NCBI GenBank assembly: GCA_964611645.1
Contig: CAZTAO010000072.1
Location: forward strand, 1-19,630
Origin: CAZTAO01 sp964611645
GTDB taxonomy: Bacteria; Armatimonadota; UBA5829
DNA length: 19,630 nucleotides
Reading direction: 5' to 3'
This document shows positions 7,418 to 14,478 of the stretch, piece after piece. Each line of letters opens with the position of its first letter. Positions within the stretch are counted from its first letter, which is position 1. The position numbers and the translations under genes were made by a program. The notes under the pieces were generated by a model that was not told where the DNA came from, searched no databases, and worked only from the letters and a program-made list of their open reading frames with translations.

Positions 7418-8706
7418 TTGTGACAAGTCACTACATAACAGGGTTCGGCAAGTTCCTGGTCTACCTGAGGATCACCCTCACCGTGGCAGGGCATTATCTT
7501 GTGCGGCCTTGGTTGTTTGGGTGGTCTCCGGTTCGGTTCGTTCGGTTTCTGCGGCGGGCGCTGATACTGCTGCTGGTCTTTCGGCACAATAAGGTGGTGC
7601 GGGTTCGTGCAGCCTACAAGCTCCATCTCTACCTGCCTGCGTTCCCGACTCGCGCATTCTACTACGCCATCGAGAGTAAGCTCATCAGAACTCCCGCCCG
7701 CGCGACCACCGTGGTGTTTTCGATGACCAAGGCATGCTCCTACAAGTGCAAGCACTGCTACCAGCAGCGGGATGGCGGCCCGGACCTCGATGAGGATCTG
7801 CTTATGAAAACCGCTCGCGCGGTTCAGGACAATGGGGTGGCGCTGTTCGACATAGAGGGAGGGGAACCTCTCATGCGGCCTGAGCGGTGCCTGAAGCTGC
7901 TGCAGGTATTGGACAGTCGCTCGGAGGTGTGGCTCAACACCACCGGCGCGCACCTGACCGAAGAGATGCTGGAGCAGTTCAAGAACGCCGGCCTGTTTGG
8001 GATGATGGTGTCCGTGCATTCCCCCGACCCCGCGATACACGATGAGTTCACCGGAATCCCCGGTTCGTTTGATGTTGCTTGCGATGCGCTGAGGTTGTGT
8101 CGGGCAAAGGGGGTTGCGGCGGCGGTGAACTGTGTTTTGTCCGAGGAGGAGGCTCGAAATGGCGGAGTGGACCGCCTGATGGAACTCGCCCGCGATCTTG
8201 AGGCTGATTACGTCCAACTCATCCACCCCAAGCCCGCCGGAATGTGGCTGGGGCGATCCGAGGGGATGCAACTGGACTCCGACCTGATCGATGCTATTCG
8301 GCGGGAGCATGTTCGGTACAACTCCAAAGGTATGCGCAACTACCCGTCGCTGGCGGCGCAGGTGTTTGAGGAGTCGGAGAGCGTGCTGGGATGCACCTGC
8401 GGCGGGATCGACCGGTTCTATGTGAATGCGACCGGCGAGGTGCAGCCGTGTGAGTTTTTGAACCTGTCTTTCGGGAATGTCAGGGAGGAACCGTTCGAGG
8501 TAATCTACAACCGCATGCGCGGGTTCTTCCCCAAGCCCTGCACCGACTGGCTCTGCTGCACCCAGGCAGGCAAGATCGATGCGATGTTCAAGGAGCACGG
8601 GCTGACCCACACGCCGCTGCCTGCCTCGATCACCCTCGAACTGGTGAATGACATCGACTGCGGTAAGCCGACTCCGATCTATGAAAGGCTTGGCCTCTAC
8701 AAGTGA
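7414..8706 (+). CDS. Radical SAM protein with SPASM-like C-terminus and N-terminal membrane segment
   Basis: A protein of about 430 residues. The radical SAM iron-sulfur motif CxxxCxxC is C108-C112-C115 (CSYKCKHC), with the SAM-binding GGEP at 149-152. The C-terminal part has six more cysteines (C327, C329, C346, C376, C381, C382), spaced like a SPASM or twitch domain with auxiliary clusters. Residues 10-57 are hydrophobic and basic (FLVYLRITLTVAGHYL, then LRRALILLLVF), so it is probably membrane-bound, unusual for the family. No ATG is present; TTG at 7414 or GTG at 7420 starts the frame, the GTG having GGGA seven bases upstream. The stop overlaps the next start (GTGA). It could form or modify a carbon-carbon bond on a membrane substrate, but the reaction cannot be read from sequence. 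Confidence 0.85.
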   Translation: MVVTSHYITGFGKFLVYLRITLTVAGHYLVRPWLFGWSPVRFVRFLRRALILLLVFRHNKVVRVRAAYKLHLYLPAFPTRAFYYAIESKLIRTPARATTVVFSMTKACSYKCKHCYQQRDGGPDLDEDLLMKTARAVQDNGVALFDIEGGEPLMRPERCLKLLQVLDSRSEVWLNTTGAHLTEEMLEQFKNAGLFGMMVSVHSPDPAIHDEFTGIPGSFDVACDALRLCRAKGVAAAVNCVLSEEEARNGGVDRLMELARDLEADYVQLIHPKPAGMWLGRSEGMQLDSDLIDAIRREHVRYNSKGMRNYPSLAAQVFEESESVLGCTCGGIDRFYVNATGEVQPCEFLNLSFGNVREEPFEVIYNRMRGFFPKPCTDWLCCTQAGKIDAMFKEHGLTHTPLPASITLELVNDIDCGKPTPIYERLGLYK

Positions 8707-9614
8707 GATACATGCTGGTAATGAACCCTGGCTCTCGTTGCGGCAGAGGAAAGCGACTCTGGGCGCTGCTGGAATCCCGGCTGAGCGCGGCGGGTGTTGA
8801 GTACGAGACGGCTATCACCGAGCATGTCGGCCACGCGGTCGAACTGGCCCGGAATGCCACAGCAGACGTAGTGGTGGCGGTAGGCGGCGACGGCACCATC
8901 AATGAGGTTCTGGATGGGGTCATGCAGTCAGGGAACCCTGACCTGAAAATGGGCGTTCTATACTCAGGCACCAGCCCGGACTTCTGCCGCTTCCACGGCA
9001 TACCCATCGACCCGGAAAGTGCTGCTGACGCTCTGTTGGAGGTCCGGGTTAGCAAGATCGATGTGGCAAGAATAGCCTACCACGACACGTCTGGAAACGA
9101 ACTGGTAGCCCACTTCGGCTGCAGTTGCAACATAGGAATGGGCGCGGCTATTGCTGACCACGCTAACAGGTGGAGGCGTCGGCTGGGCGACATACTTGGA
9201 ACAGGGACGGGCGCGCTTGCCGCGATACTGCGCAATGCCCGCGTTGACCTCGATATGATTGTAGATGGCGAAGCAATATCGCTGAGATCGGTGAACAACC
9301 TGACCATCGCCAAGAACCCGTACATTGCCTCGGGGCTGAGGCTCCGGCTTGATCTTACTCCGGGCGACGGGAAGCTGTTCTTGGTTGGGATCAGCGGCAG
9401 AAGCAGACTCGGGCAGATCGGCCTTCTTCCGAGGTTCTATAACGGGTCGGCGTCGAGTGCGCGTGGGGTTTTGTTGCGGGAGTGTCGGTCGGTGGAGATT
9501 ACTTCAAGTCAGCCGCAGCAGATAGAATTCGACGGCGACCCGCGCGGGTTCCTGCCTGTCCGCATAGACATATTGCCGAAGGCTCTATCCCTGATAGGTG
9601 GCGCAAATGATTGA
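8703..9614 (+). CDS. Lipid kinase of the diacylglycerol/sphingosine kinase (DAGKc) family
   Basis: A 303-residue protein, normal length for the YegS/DgkB group. The N-terminus MLVMNPGSRCGRG and the nucleotide-binding GGDGTINEVLDG (61-72) are diagnostic. The second motif, usually GTGNDFAR, here reads GTSPDFCRFHGIP (89-101), so the Gly-Asn is replaced by Ser-Pro. The family phosphorylates lipid alcohols (diacylglycerol, phosphatidylglycerol, sphingosine, ceramide) at the inner membrane face. It starts with GTG at 8703, overlapping the radical SAM stop. Because an amino-ketone synthase and a ketoreductase are in the same operon, a sphingoid-like base or amino alcohol is a possible substrate; this is inference. 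With the changed motif, altered nucleotide binding or a non-kinase role is also possible. Confidence 0.85.
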   Translation: MRYMLVMNPGSRCGRGKRLWALLESRLSAAGVEYETAITEHVGHAVELARNATADVVVAVGGDGTINEVLDGVMQSGNPDLKMGVLYSGTSPDFCRFHGIPIDPESAADALLEVRVSKIDVARIAYHDTSGNELVAHFGCSCNIGMGAAIADHANRWRRRLGDILGTGTGALAAILRNARVDLDMIVDGEAISLRSVNNLTIAKNPYIASGLRLRLDLTPGDGKLFLVGISGRSRLGQIGLLPRFYNGSASSARGVLLRECRSVEITSSQPQQIEFDGDPRGFLPVRIDILPKALSLIGGAND

Positions 9615-10590
9615 GCGGGAAATCATCCGAATCTTCGCGGAGTCCGCAAAGAGCAGCCCGATGCAGGCCAACCAGCCATTCTGTTCGGACGCGGAACTGG
9701 TCACGATAGGCGGGCAGTTGTGGGGGATCACAGTCGATGGGTTCACCCCGGAAGAGGACCTGTTCACTTCCGACGATCCCCACTCCCTCGGCTCAAACCT
9801 TGCCGTGGCAGCTCTGAGCGACCTGCTGGCAGTGGGAGCAGTGCCTGCGTGGTTCCTGCATGAGGTGAGTTTGCCGAAGTCCGTTGATCCAGAGTTCGTG
9901 GTTGGTGTGGCGCGCGGCATCAGTTCCGTACTCGATGAAGCCGGGTGCTTCCTGTGCGGCGGGGATGTGGGATGCTCCGAGGCTTGGCGGTACACGGGCG
10001 TGGCGATGGGGCCGGTGCCTGGCAACAAGCCTGTGACACGGATGATGCCAGTGGAGGCTCAGACGCTGTGGGTGACCGGCAGTTTGGGGGACGCGAACTT
10101 GGCGGCGTTTACGGGTGGGCCGACTCCTCGTTTCGAGCTTCGGGTGAAGGAGTCCGAGGCCATCCGAGAATACGCAACCGCCTGTATCGACACCAGCGGC
10201 GGTTTCTTCGATTCAGTCTGGATTCTGCACACCCTGAACCCCGAGCTTGGCTTCGAGGTTGATCTCAATGCGCTTCCGCTTGCGCCTGGTATCAGGGAAG
10301 CGGCTCAGGCTGGTGGATTTCCGCCGGAAGGGGCGCTGTTGGGAGGCGCGGGGGAGTATGAACTGCTGTTCGCTCTGCCGGAGGACTCCAAGGAAGCCGC
10401 CGAGAGCATGGCTGGGTTGGGCGCGACATGCGTTGGAACCGCTCGACCAGGCGCGGAAGCCGGAGTAAGGCTCAAGCGTGGAGGGACCGTGCGGATGATG
10501 ACCGAGTCGCCACCAAACCCGCGAGAAGCCGAAACGGTGCGGGATCACACCAAAGAAGTAATGCAGATGGCAGTGAGGCTGTTTGCGTAG
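9607..10590 (+). CDS. Divergent ThiL/PurM-like (thiamine-monophosphate-kinase-like) protein
   Basis: About 327 residues with the two-domain ThiL layout: DAELV near 28, VDGF (an Asp where ThiL binds metal), SDLLAVGAVP (about 71-80), CGGDVGCS (about 117-124), CIDTSGGFFDSV (about 194) and GGAGEYELLFAL (about 246-257). True ThiL has GDDAA near the N-terminus and GEDYELLF near the end; both are altered here, so thiamine phosphate is not a safe substrate. No other thiamine gene is nearby. I chose the ATG at 9607, which has GGTGG upstream and overlaps the lipid kinase stop by eight bases; a GTG at 9598 is possible. It is probably an ATP-dependent enzyme acting on a pathway intermediate, but the reaction is unknown. 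Confidence 0.75.
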   Translation: MIEREIIRIFAESAKSSPMQANQPFCSDAELVTIGGQLWGITVDGFTPEEDLFTSDDPHSLGSNLAVAALSDLLAVGAVPAWFLHEVSLPKSVDPEFVVGVARGISSVLDEAGCFLCGGDVGCSEAWRYTGVAMGPVPGNKPVTRMMPVEAQTLWVTGSLGDANLAAFTGGPTPRFELRVKESEAIREYATACIDTSGGFFDSVWILHTLNPELGFEVDLNALPLAPGIREAAQAGGFPPEGALLGGAGEYELLFALPEDSKEAAESMAGLGATCVGTARPGAEAGVRLKRGGTVRMMTESPPNPREAETVRDHTKEVMQMAVRLFA

Positions 10591-10600
10591 GAATATCGAG

Positions 10601-11806
10601 ATGCCATCGAATGCGCTGTTTACGGAACTGAAGCTCAAGAACATCACCCTGCCGAACCGCATGGTGCGGTCGGCTACATACGAGGGCTGGGGCGACCCCG
10701 ACGGCTTCCCCAGACCGGAGCTTGCCAACGTCTACTCGGAACTCGCGCGCGGCGGGGTGGGCACGATCATCACGGGCTTTGCCTATATCACCAAGGCCGG
10801 TCGGGCGATGCAGCCGGGGCAATGCGGGGTGGACTCCGACGACAAGATCGCTCACTGGAAGGCGATTGTGGATGCCGTCCGGGCAACCGGCGAGCCCTGC
10901 AAGCTGTTCATGCAGATAGCCCACACCGGCCGCCAGACCAGGCGGGAAGTGACGGGCGGGGTGGCAGTCGGCGCTTCGAATAAGCCCTGCTCCTACTTCC
11001 GACAGCCCACCAAGGCACTGGACGATGCGGCGATTCTTGAGATAATCCGGCAGTTCGAGGACGCGGCGCTTCGCGCGAAGGAGGCTGGATTCGATGGAAT
11101 CCAGGTGCATGCGGCTCACGGCTACCTGATCCACCAGTTCCTCTCACCCTGGACCAACAGTCGAACCGACCGCTGGGCTGACCGTGGCCTGTTTCTCGAT
11201 GAGATCATTCGGGCGATTCACGGGAAGTGCGGCGATTTCCCGATACTGGTCAAGCTGAGCGTGGCGGATGACAACACTCCGGGCGTGCGGGTTGACGACA
11301 CCATTGAGACAGTCCGGCGAATCGGGAAGCTAGGAGTGGATGCCGTTGAGATCAGCTACGGGACGATGGAGCGCGCCCTGAACATCATCCGAGGCGACGC
11401 CCCGCTGGAAACCGTGCTTCGCGTGAACCCGATGTTCAGCCGAATGCCCGGAATCACCAGGTTCATCTGGAAGAAGCTGATGCTGCCGGCCTATCGGAAG
11501 ACCCTCATTCCATTCTCCGAGAACTACAACCTGGAAAGCGCCGTTCGTATCAGACAGGAGACCGGCGTGCCGGTGATAGCTATAGGCGGGATACGCAATC
11601 TCGAAAGCATGATCGATATGGTCGAAAACAGTGGGATAGATGCCGTGTCACTGTGCCGACCGCTTATCTGCGAGCCGGGTATTCCCCGAAGGATTCTGGC
11701 TGGGGATTTCACCAACTCCGCTTGCACAAGCTGCAACCTCTGCACCATATACTCCGATACCAGCCATCCCCTGCGGTGCTACCGAAAGAAAGGAACCGAG
11801 CAGTGA
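10601..11806 (+). CDS. Old Yellow Enzyme-type NADH:flavin oxidoreductase with iron-sulfur motif, no C-terminal FAD domain
   Basis: A 401-residue FMN barrel from the ATG at 10601 (LFTELKLKNITLPNRMVRSA). The substrate-binding HAAHGYLIHQFLSP lies at about 170-183. A C-terminal cluster motif, C375-x2-C378-x2-C381-x11-C393 (CTSCNLC), resembles the 4Fe-4S site of 2,4-dienoyl-CoA reductase and trimethylamine dehydrogenase. The roughly 270-residue NAD/FAD domain that follows in those enzymes is missing, so electrons must come from a partner. Such enzymes reduce activated carbon-carbon double bonds. The start has AGGA nine bases upstream; a longer frame from TTG at 10583 looks less natural. The stop overlaps the next gene (GTGA). 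In this operon it may reduce an enone or a polyprenyl or acyl double bond; this is inference. Confidence 0.88.
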   Translation: MPSNALFTELKLKNITLPNRMVRSATYEGWGDPDGFPRPELANVYSELARGGVGTIITGFAYITKAGRAMQPGQCGVDSDDKIAHWKAIVDAVRATGEPCKLFMQIAHTGRQTRREVTGGVAVGASNKPCSYFRQPTKALDDAAILEIIRQFEDAALRAKEAGFDGIQVHAAHGYLIHQFLSPWTNSRTDRWADRGLFLDEIIRAIHGKCGDFPILVKLSVADDNTPGVRVDDTIETVRRIGKLGVDAVEISYGTMERALNIIRGDAPLETVLRVNPMFSRMPGITRFIWKKLMLPAYRKTLIPFSENYNLESAVRIRQETGVPVIAIGGIRNLESMIDMVENSGIDAVSLCRPLICEPGIPRRILAGDFTNSACTSCNLCTIYSDTSHPLRCYRKKGTEQ

Positions 11807-13062
11807 AAGATACCACCGATACCAAACGCTTCGAGGATTTCCAGCCACAGGGAGGGCAAGCGGACTTGTTCGCCAAGGTCGACTCGCTTTGGGAACTCCT
11901 GCAGACCTATCAGCCGGAGTATATAGAGGGGCTTGGGCTGCAGGTTCACAGCCCAATCTCTCACCGGACTCTGCTGGAAGAGCCGTCGGGGGATGTCCAC
12001 GATGTGGTAATGCTCGGCTCCAACTCCTACCTCACTCTCACCACTCACCCCAAGGTAGTCGCTGCCGCCAAGGAGGCCTGCGATAGGTACGGCTACGGCA
12101 TGGGTGCGGTGTCGCTATACTCCGGGACAACGGATCTCCACAAAGAACTGGAGCGCCGCATTGCCGACTTCTACCGCGCGGAAGACGCGATACTCATTCC
12201 CTGCGGGTATTCTGCAAACGTGGGTGTGATCTCGTGTCTGTGCGGGCCGGGGGATGTGATTATCGCCGATGCCTATGACCACGCATCCATATTCGACGGC
12301 TGCAGGCTCTCCGGCGCGGACATTAAGGTCTATCAGCACGCCAACATGAAGCATCTCGAACGAGTCCTCAAAGCTCTGCCGGACACCCAGCTTGGGCGAC
12401 TCATCATAACCGACGGTGTGTTCTCAATGGACGGCGACATCGCTCCATTGCAGGAGATAACCCAACTTGCCGCGCAGTACGGGGCTCGGGTGATGGTGGA
12501 TGATGCGCACGGGGTGGGGGTGGTCGGCCGCACAGGTCGAGGCAGCGCGGAAGCCTGCGGGTGTATGGACAAGATAGACATCAACCTCGGCACCCTGAGC
12601 AAGACCCCCGGAGCGGTTGGGGGTTACGTTGCGGGCAGAGCGGCGCTGATCACCTACCTGCGGTTCTACACCCGGACATACTTCTTTTCAACAAGCCTGC
12701 CGCCTCCGGTGGTTGGCGGGCTGGTGGAGGTTTTCAAGCTGCTGGAAGCTGACCAGGCGGGTCGGGACCAGCTCTGGAGCAACGTCAACTACATGCTCGA
12801 CGGCCTCAAGTCTCTGGGTTTCGATACCGGAGCGACCCAGTCGGCGATCATACCTGTAATGGTCAGAGACGAGGAGAAGCTGGGTCTATTCAGCAACGAC
12901 CTTCGCCGCAATGGCGTGTATACGAACGTGGTGACATACCCCGCCGTCCGCAGAAAAGAATGCCGGCTGAGGCTGTGCGTGATGAACTCCCTTACCAAAG
13001 AGGATATGGACTTCGCCCTCGGCAAGCTCGCCGAGCTCGGGCGGAAGTATGGGATCATCTAA
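11803..13062 (+). CDS. Alpha-oxoamine synthase (PLP-dependent; serine palmitoyltransferase/BioF/KBL family)
   Basis: A 419-residue fold-type I PLP enzyme. Typical features are GSNSYLTLTTHP, SGTTDLHKELE, DDAHGVGVVGRTGRGS and the PLP lysine in GTLSKTPGAVGGYVAG. The SK pair followed by GGYVAG, and FFSTSLPPP, look more like serine palmitoyltransferases and the amino-transfer domains ending polyketides than like BioF (GTFGK) or KBL (GTLGK). The family condenses an amino acid with an acyl thioester, losing CO2, to give an amino ketone. The frame stays open 50 codons upstream, but those lie inside the oxidoreductase; GTG at 11803 has AAGGA at proper distance and overlaps the stop before it. The next gene, a reductase, follows without a gap, as expected for reducing a 3-keto product. 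Confidence 0.85.
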   Translation: MKDTTDTKRFEDFQPQGGQADLFAKVDSLWELLQTYQPEYIEGLGLQVHSPISHRTLLEEPSGDVHDVVMLGSNSYLTLTTHPKVVAAAKEACDRYGYGMGAVSLYSGTTDLHKELERRIADFYRAEDAILIPCGYSANVGVISCLCGPGDVIIADAYDHASIFDGCRLSGADIKVYQHANMKHLERVLKALPDTQLGRLIITDGVFSMDGDIAPLQEITQLAAQYGARVMVDDAHGVGVVGRTGRGSAEACGCMDKIDINLGTLSKTPGAVGGYVAGRAALITYLRFYTRTYFFSTSLPPPVVGGLVEVFKLLEADQAGRDQLWSNVNYMLDGLKSLGFDTGATQSAIIPVMVRDEEKLGLFSNDLRRNGVYTNVVTYPAVRRKECRLRLCVMNSLTKEDMDFALGKLAELGRKYGII

Positions 13063-14103
13063 ATGCCTTACGCGCTGGTGACAGGTGCAGCCGGGTTCAT
13101 CGGGGAGTACGTTGTCCGCGAGTTTGTGGAACAAGGCTGGGGGGTCGTCGCGCTGGTTCACAAGAGGACATCCGCAACCTTGGACCAGATGGCCGCATCA
13201 GGCCAAATCTCGATAGTCCGGGGCGATCTCCGTGAGTTCGCGGCTCTTGAGGACAAACTCATCCAGGTTTTCGACGAACGCGGGGCACCACCCGATGCCA
13301 TCGCACACTGTGCGGGGAGGGCATCGGATGTTGGCAGGCGCATGGAATTTCGGCGGGCGAACTACGAGCCAGCGGTCAGCCTCGGCCAGATGGTGATGCG
13401 GCTCGGTACTCCCAGGTTTGTGTTCATATCCACAACCGACGTCTACGGCCTCCGCGATTTCAACGGCGAGGCCGAGGACCAACTTCCGCTCCACGACAAC
13501 ATGGGCAACCCATACCCTGAGTTCAAGATAGCGGCGGAGGAGTGGATACGCGGCAACATGCCGCCTGAGCGCTATTCCATCATCCGGCCCGCGGCGGTGT
13601 GGGGAGTGGGCGATCAGACCCTTACGCCACGTATTGTGAGCTTCCTGCAATCCTCGCCATGGATCGTTCACTTCGGCAAATGGCGCGGGACCAACCGCTG
13701 GCCGCTGGCTAATGTGCGGAACGTGGCGTCGTCGGTGTTTCTGGCGGCTGTGGATCCCGAGGCGCGCGGTAAGGCAATCAACGTGCTGGACAGTGAACAC
13801 ACCACTGTAGACGAGTTCTACCGAATACTTGCCTCGATATACTTACCGGAGAAGAAGTTCCGCAGCGTCTGTCTGCCTTTGTGGGTCGGCAAAGTCTTTG
13901 GGGCAGTGATATCAGGCGCATCCAACGCTCTGAACCTGGACCACCCGTTCACCGACCCCTCGCTATATGCGCTCTATTCCGTAAGCAGCAACCTGGACTT
14001 GGGCAACCACGCCCTCCGCAGCCTCCTTGAGCGCTCGGGCAGACAGTTGGTGACCAGGGATGAGGGCGTCGATGAACTCCGTCGCGTGTCTGCCTCCGCG
14101 TGA
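13063..14103 (+). CDS. Extended short-chain dehydrogenase/reductase (NAD-dependent epimerase/3-beta-HSD type)
   Basis: A 346-residue protein with the Rossmann motif TGAAGFIG (7-14), the catalytic S/T stretch FISTTDVYG (121-129) and Y151-x3-K155 (NPYPEFK), so the catalytic set is intact. It starts at the base after the stop of the oxoamine synthase, so the two are surely co-translated. Members of this superfamily act as sugar-nucleotide epimerases, steroid dehydrogenases and, in bacterial sphingolipid synthesis, ketoreductases. Next to an oxoamine synthase the simplest reading is reduction of the amino ketone to an amino alcohol. The C-terminal half (about 250-320) is partly hydrophobic, which could favour a lipid substrate. 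It is the last gene of the tight run; 69 bases follow before the signalling pair. Confidence 0.85.
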   Translation: MPYALVTGAAGFIGEYVVREFVEQGWGVVALVHKRTSATLDQMAASGQISIVRGDLREFAALEDKLIQVFDERGAPPDAIAHCAGRASDVGRRMEFRRANYEPAVSLGQMVMRLGTPRFVFISTTDVYGLRDFNGEAEDQLPLHDNMGNPYPEFKIAAEEWIRGNMPPERYSIIRPAAVWGVGDQTLTPRIVSFLQSSPWIVHFGKWRGTNRWPLANVRNVASSVFLAAVDPEARGKAINVLDSEHTTVDEFYRILASIYLPEKKFRSVCLPLWVGKVFGAVISGASNALNLDHPFTDPSLYALYSVSSNLDLGNHALRSLLERSGRQLVTRDEGVDELRRVSASA

Positions 14104-14106
14104 CTG

Positions 14107-14120
14107 GCCGGTTGCCCGGC
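14107..14120 (+). terminator. Small GC hairpin after the dehydrogenase gene, weak terminator candidate
   Basis: GCCGG (14107-14111) pairs with CCGGC (14116-14120) around a four-base loop. No T-run follows, so intrinsic termination is doubtful. Confidence 0.2.
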
Positions 14121-14132
14121 GGCGCGCTGCGT

Positions 14133-14161
14133 TTGCCGAGGCGTGGATTCGGGAACATTAT
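14133..14161 (+). promoter_or_regulatory. Weak promoter candidate for the STAS/PAS-ATPase pair
   Basis: TTGCCG (14133-14138), a 17-base spacer and CATTAT (14156-14161): four of six matches in each box. Transcription would start near 14168, only a few bases before the GTG at 14173, so the first gene would be almost leaderless. The match could be chance. Confidence 0.3.
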
Positions 14162-14172
14162 CGTAACTGCTC

Positions 14173-14463
14173 GTGGTCTTGACATATCTAACCGTTACCG
14201 CGGAGGGTACGCTGACGTTCATCAATGCGACTGAGTTTGGTGAGAAACTCAGGGATGCATCGCTTACTGCGGAGAGCGTGGTTGTGGACATGCGGCCCGC
14301 TGCGTTCATCGACACTCAGATCGTGCAGGACTTGGGCAGGGCGGCGGTTACTCTGCTGGGCAGAGACAGAAGGCTGCGTGTGCTTGTGTTGGAGTCCGCT
14401 TACCCTCGCCGCGTGCTCAAGATATCGGGCTACGAGGCGATCATGGATATTGAGACTGAATAG
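14173..14463 (+). CDS. STAS-domain anti-sigma-factor antagonist
   Basis: A 96-residue protein that is almost all STAS domain: a beta start (VLTYLTVTAEGTLTF), the conserved VVVDMRPAAFIDTQIVQDLG and a terminal helix region. In SpoIIAA/RsbV the residue after the Asp of this loop is the Ser or Thr that is switched by phosphorylation; here it is T47 (FIDTQ). Such proteins bind an RsbW-like kinase when unphosphorylated and so free a sigma factor or other target. The start is probably GTG at 14173; no ribosome site is obvious upstream, and no ATG is available. Fifteen bases downstream lies a gene with an RsbW-type ATPase domain, so the two are a likely functional pair. Confidence 0.75.
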   Translation: MVLTYLTVTAEGTLTFINATEFGEKLRDASLTAESVVVDMRPAAFIDTQIVQDLGRAAVTLLGRDRRLRVLVLESAYPRRVLKISGYEAIMDIETE

Positions 14464-14478
14464 GCAGGATACACGACT

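Noticed and set aside
7282..8610. A 442-codon open frame on the minus strand opposite the radical SAM gene
   Set aside because: It mirrors the codon structure of a well-supported gene, has no recognisable domain and reaches into the repeat and the prenyltransferase; GC-rich DNA often gives such antisense frames.
9607..10590. Genuine thiamine-monophosphate kinase
   Set aside because: Key motifs are altered and there is no thiamine gene context; kept only as ThiL-like.
10583..10600. TTG start for the OYE-type gene, overlapping the ThiL-like gene
   Set aside because: The ATG at 10601 matches the usual N-terminus of the family and has AGGA upstream.
11653..11802. A 50-codon N-terminal extension of the oxoamine synthase
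   Set aside because: It lies inside the oxidoreductase gene in another frame, has no family resemblance, and the GTG at 11803 has a good ribosome site and overlap.
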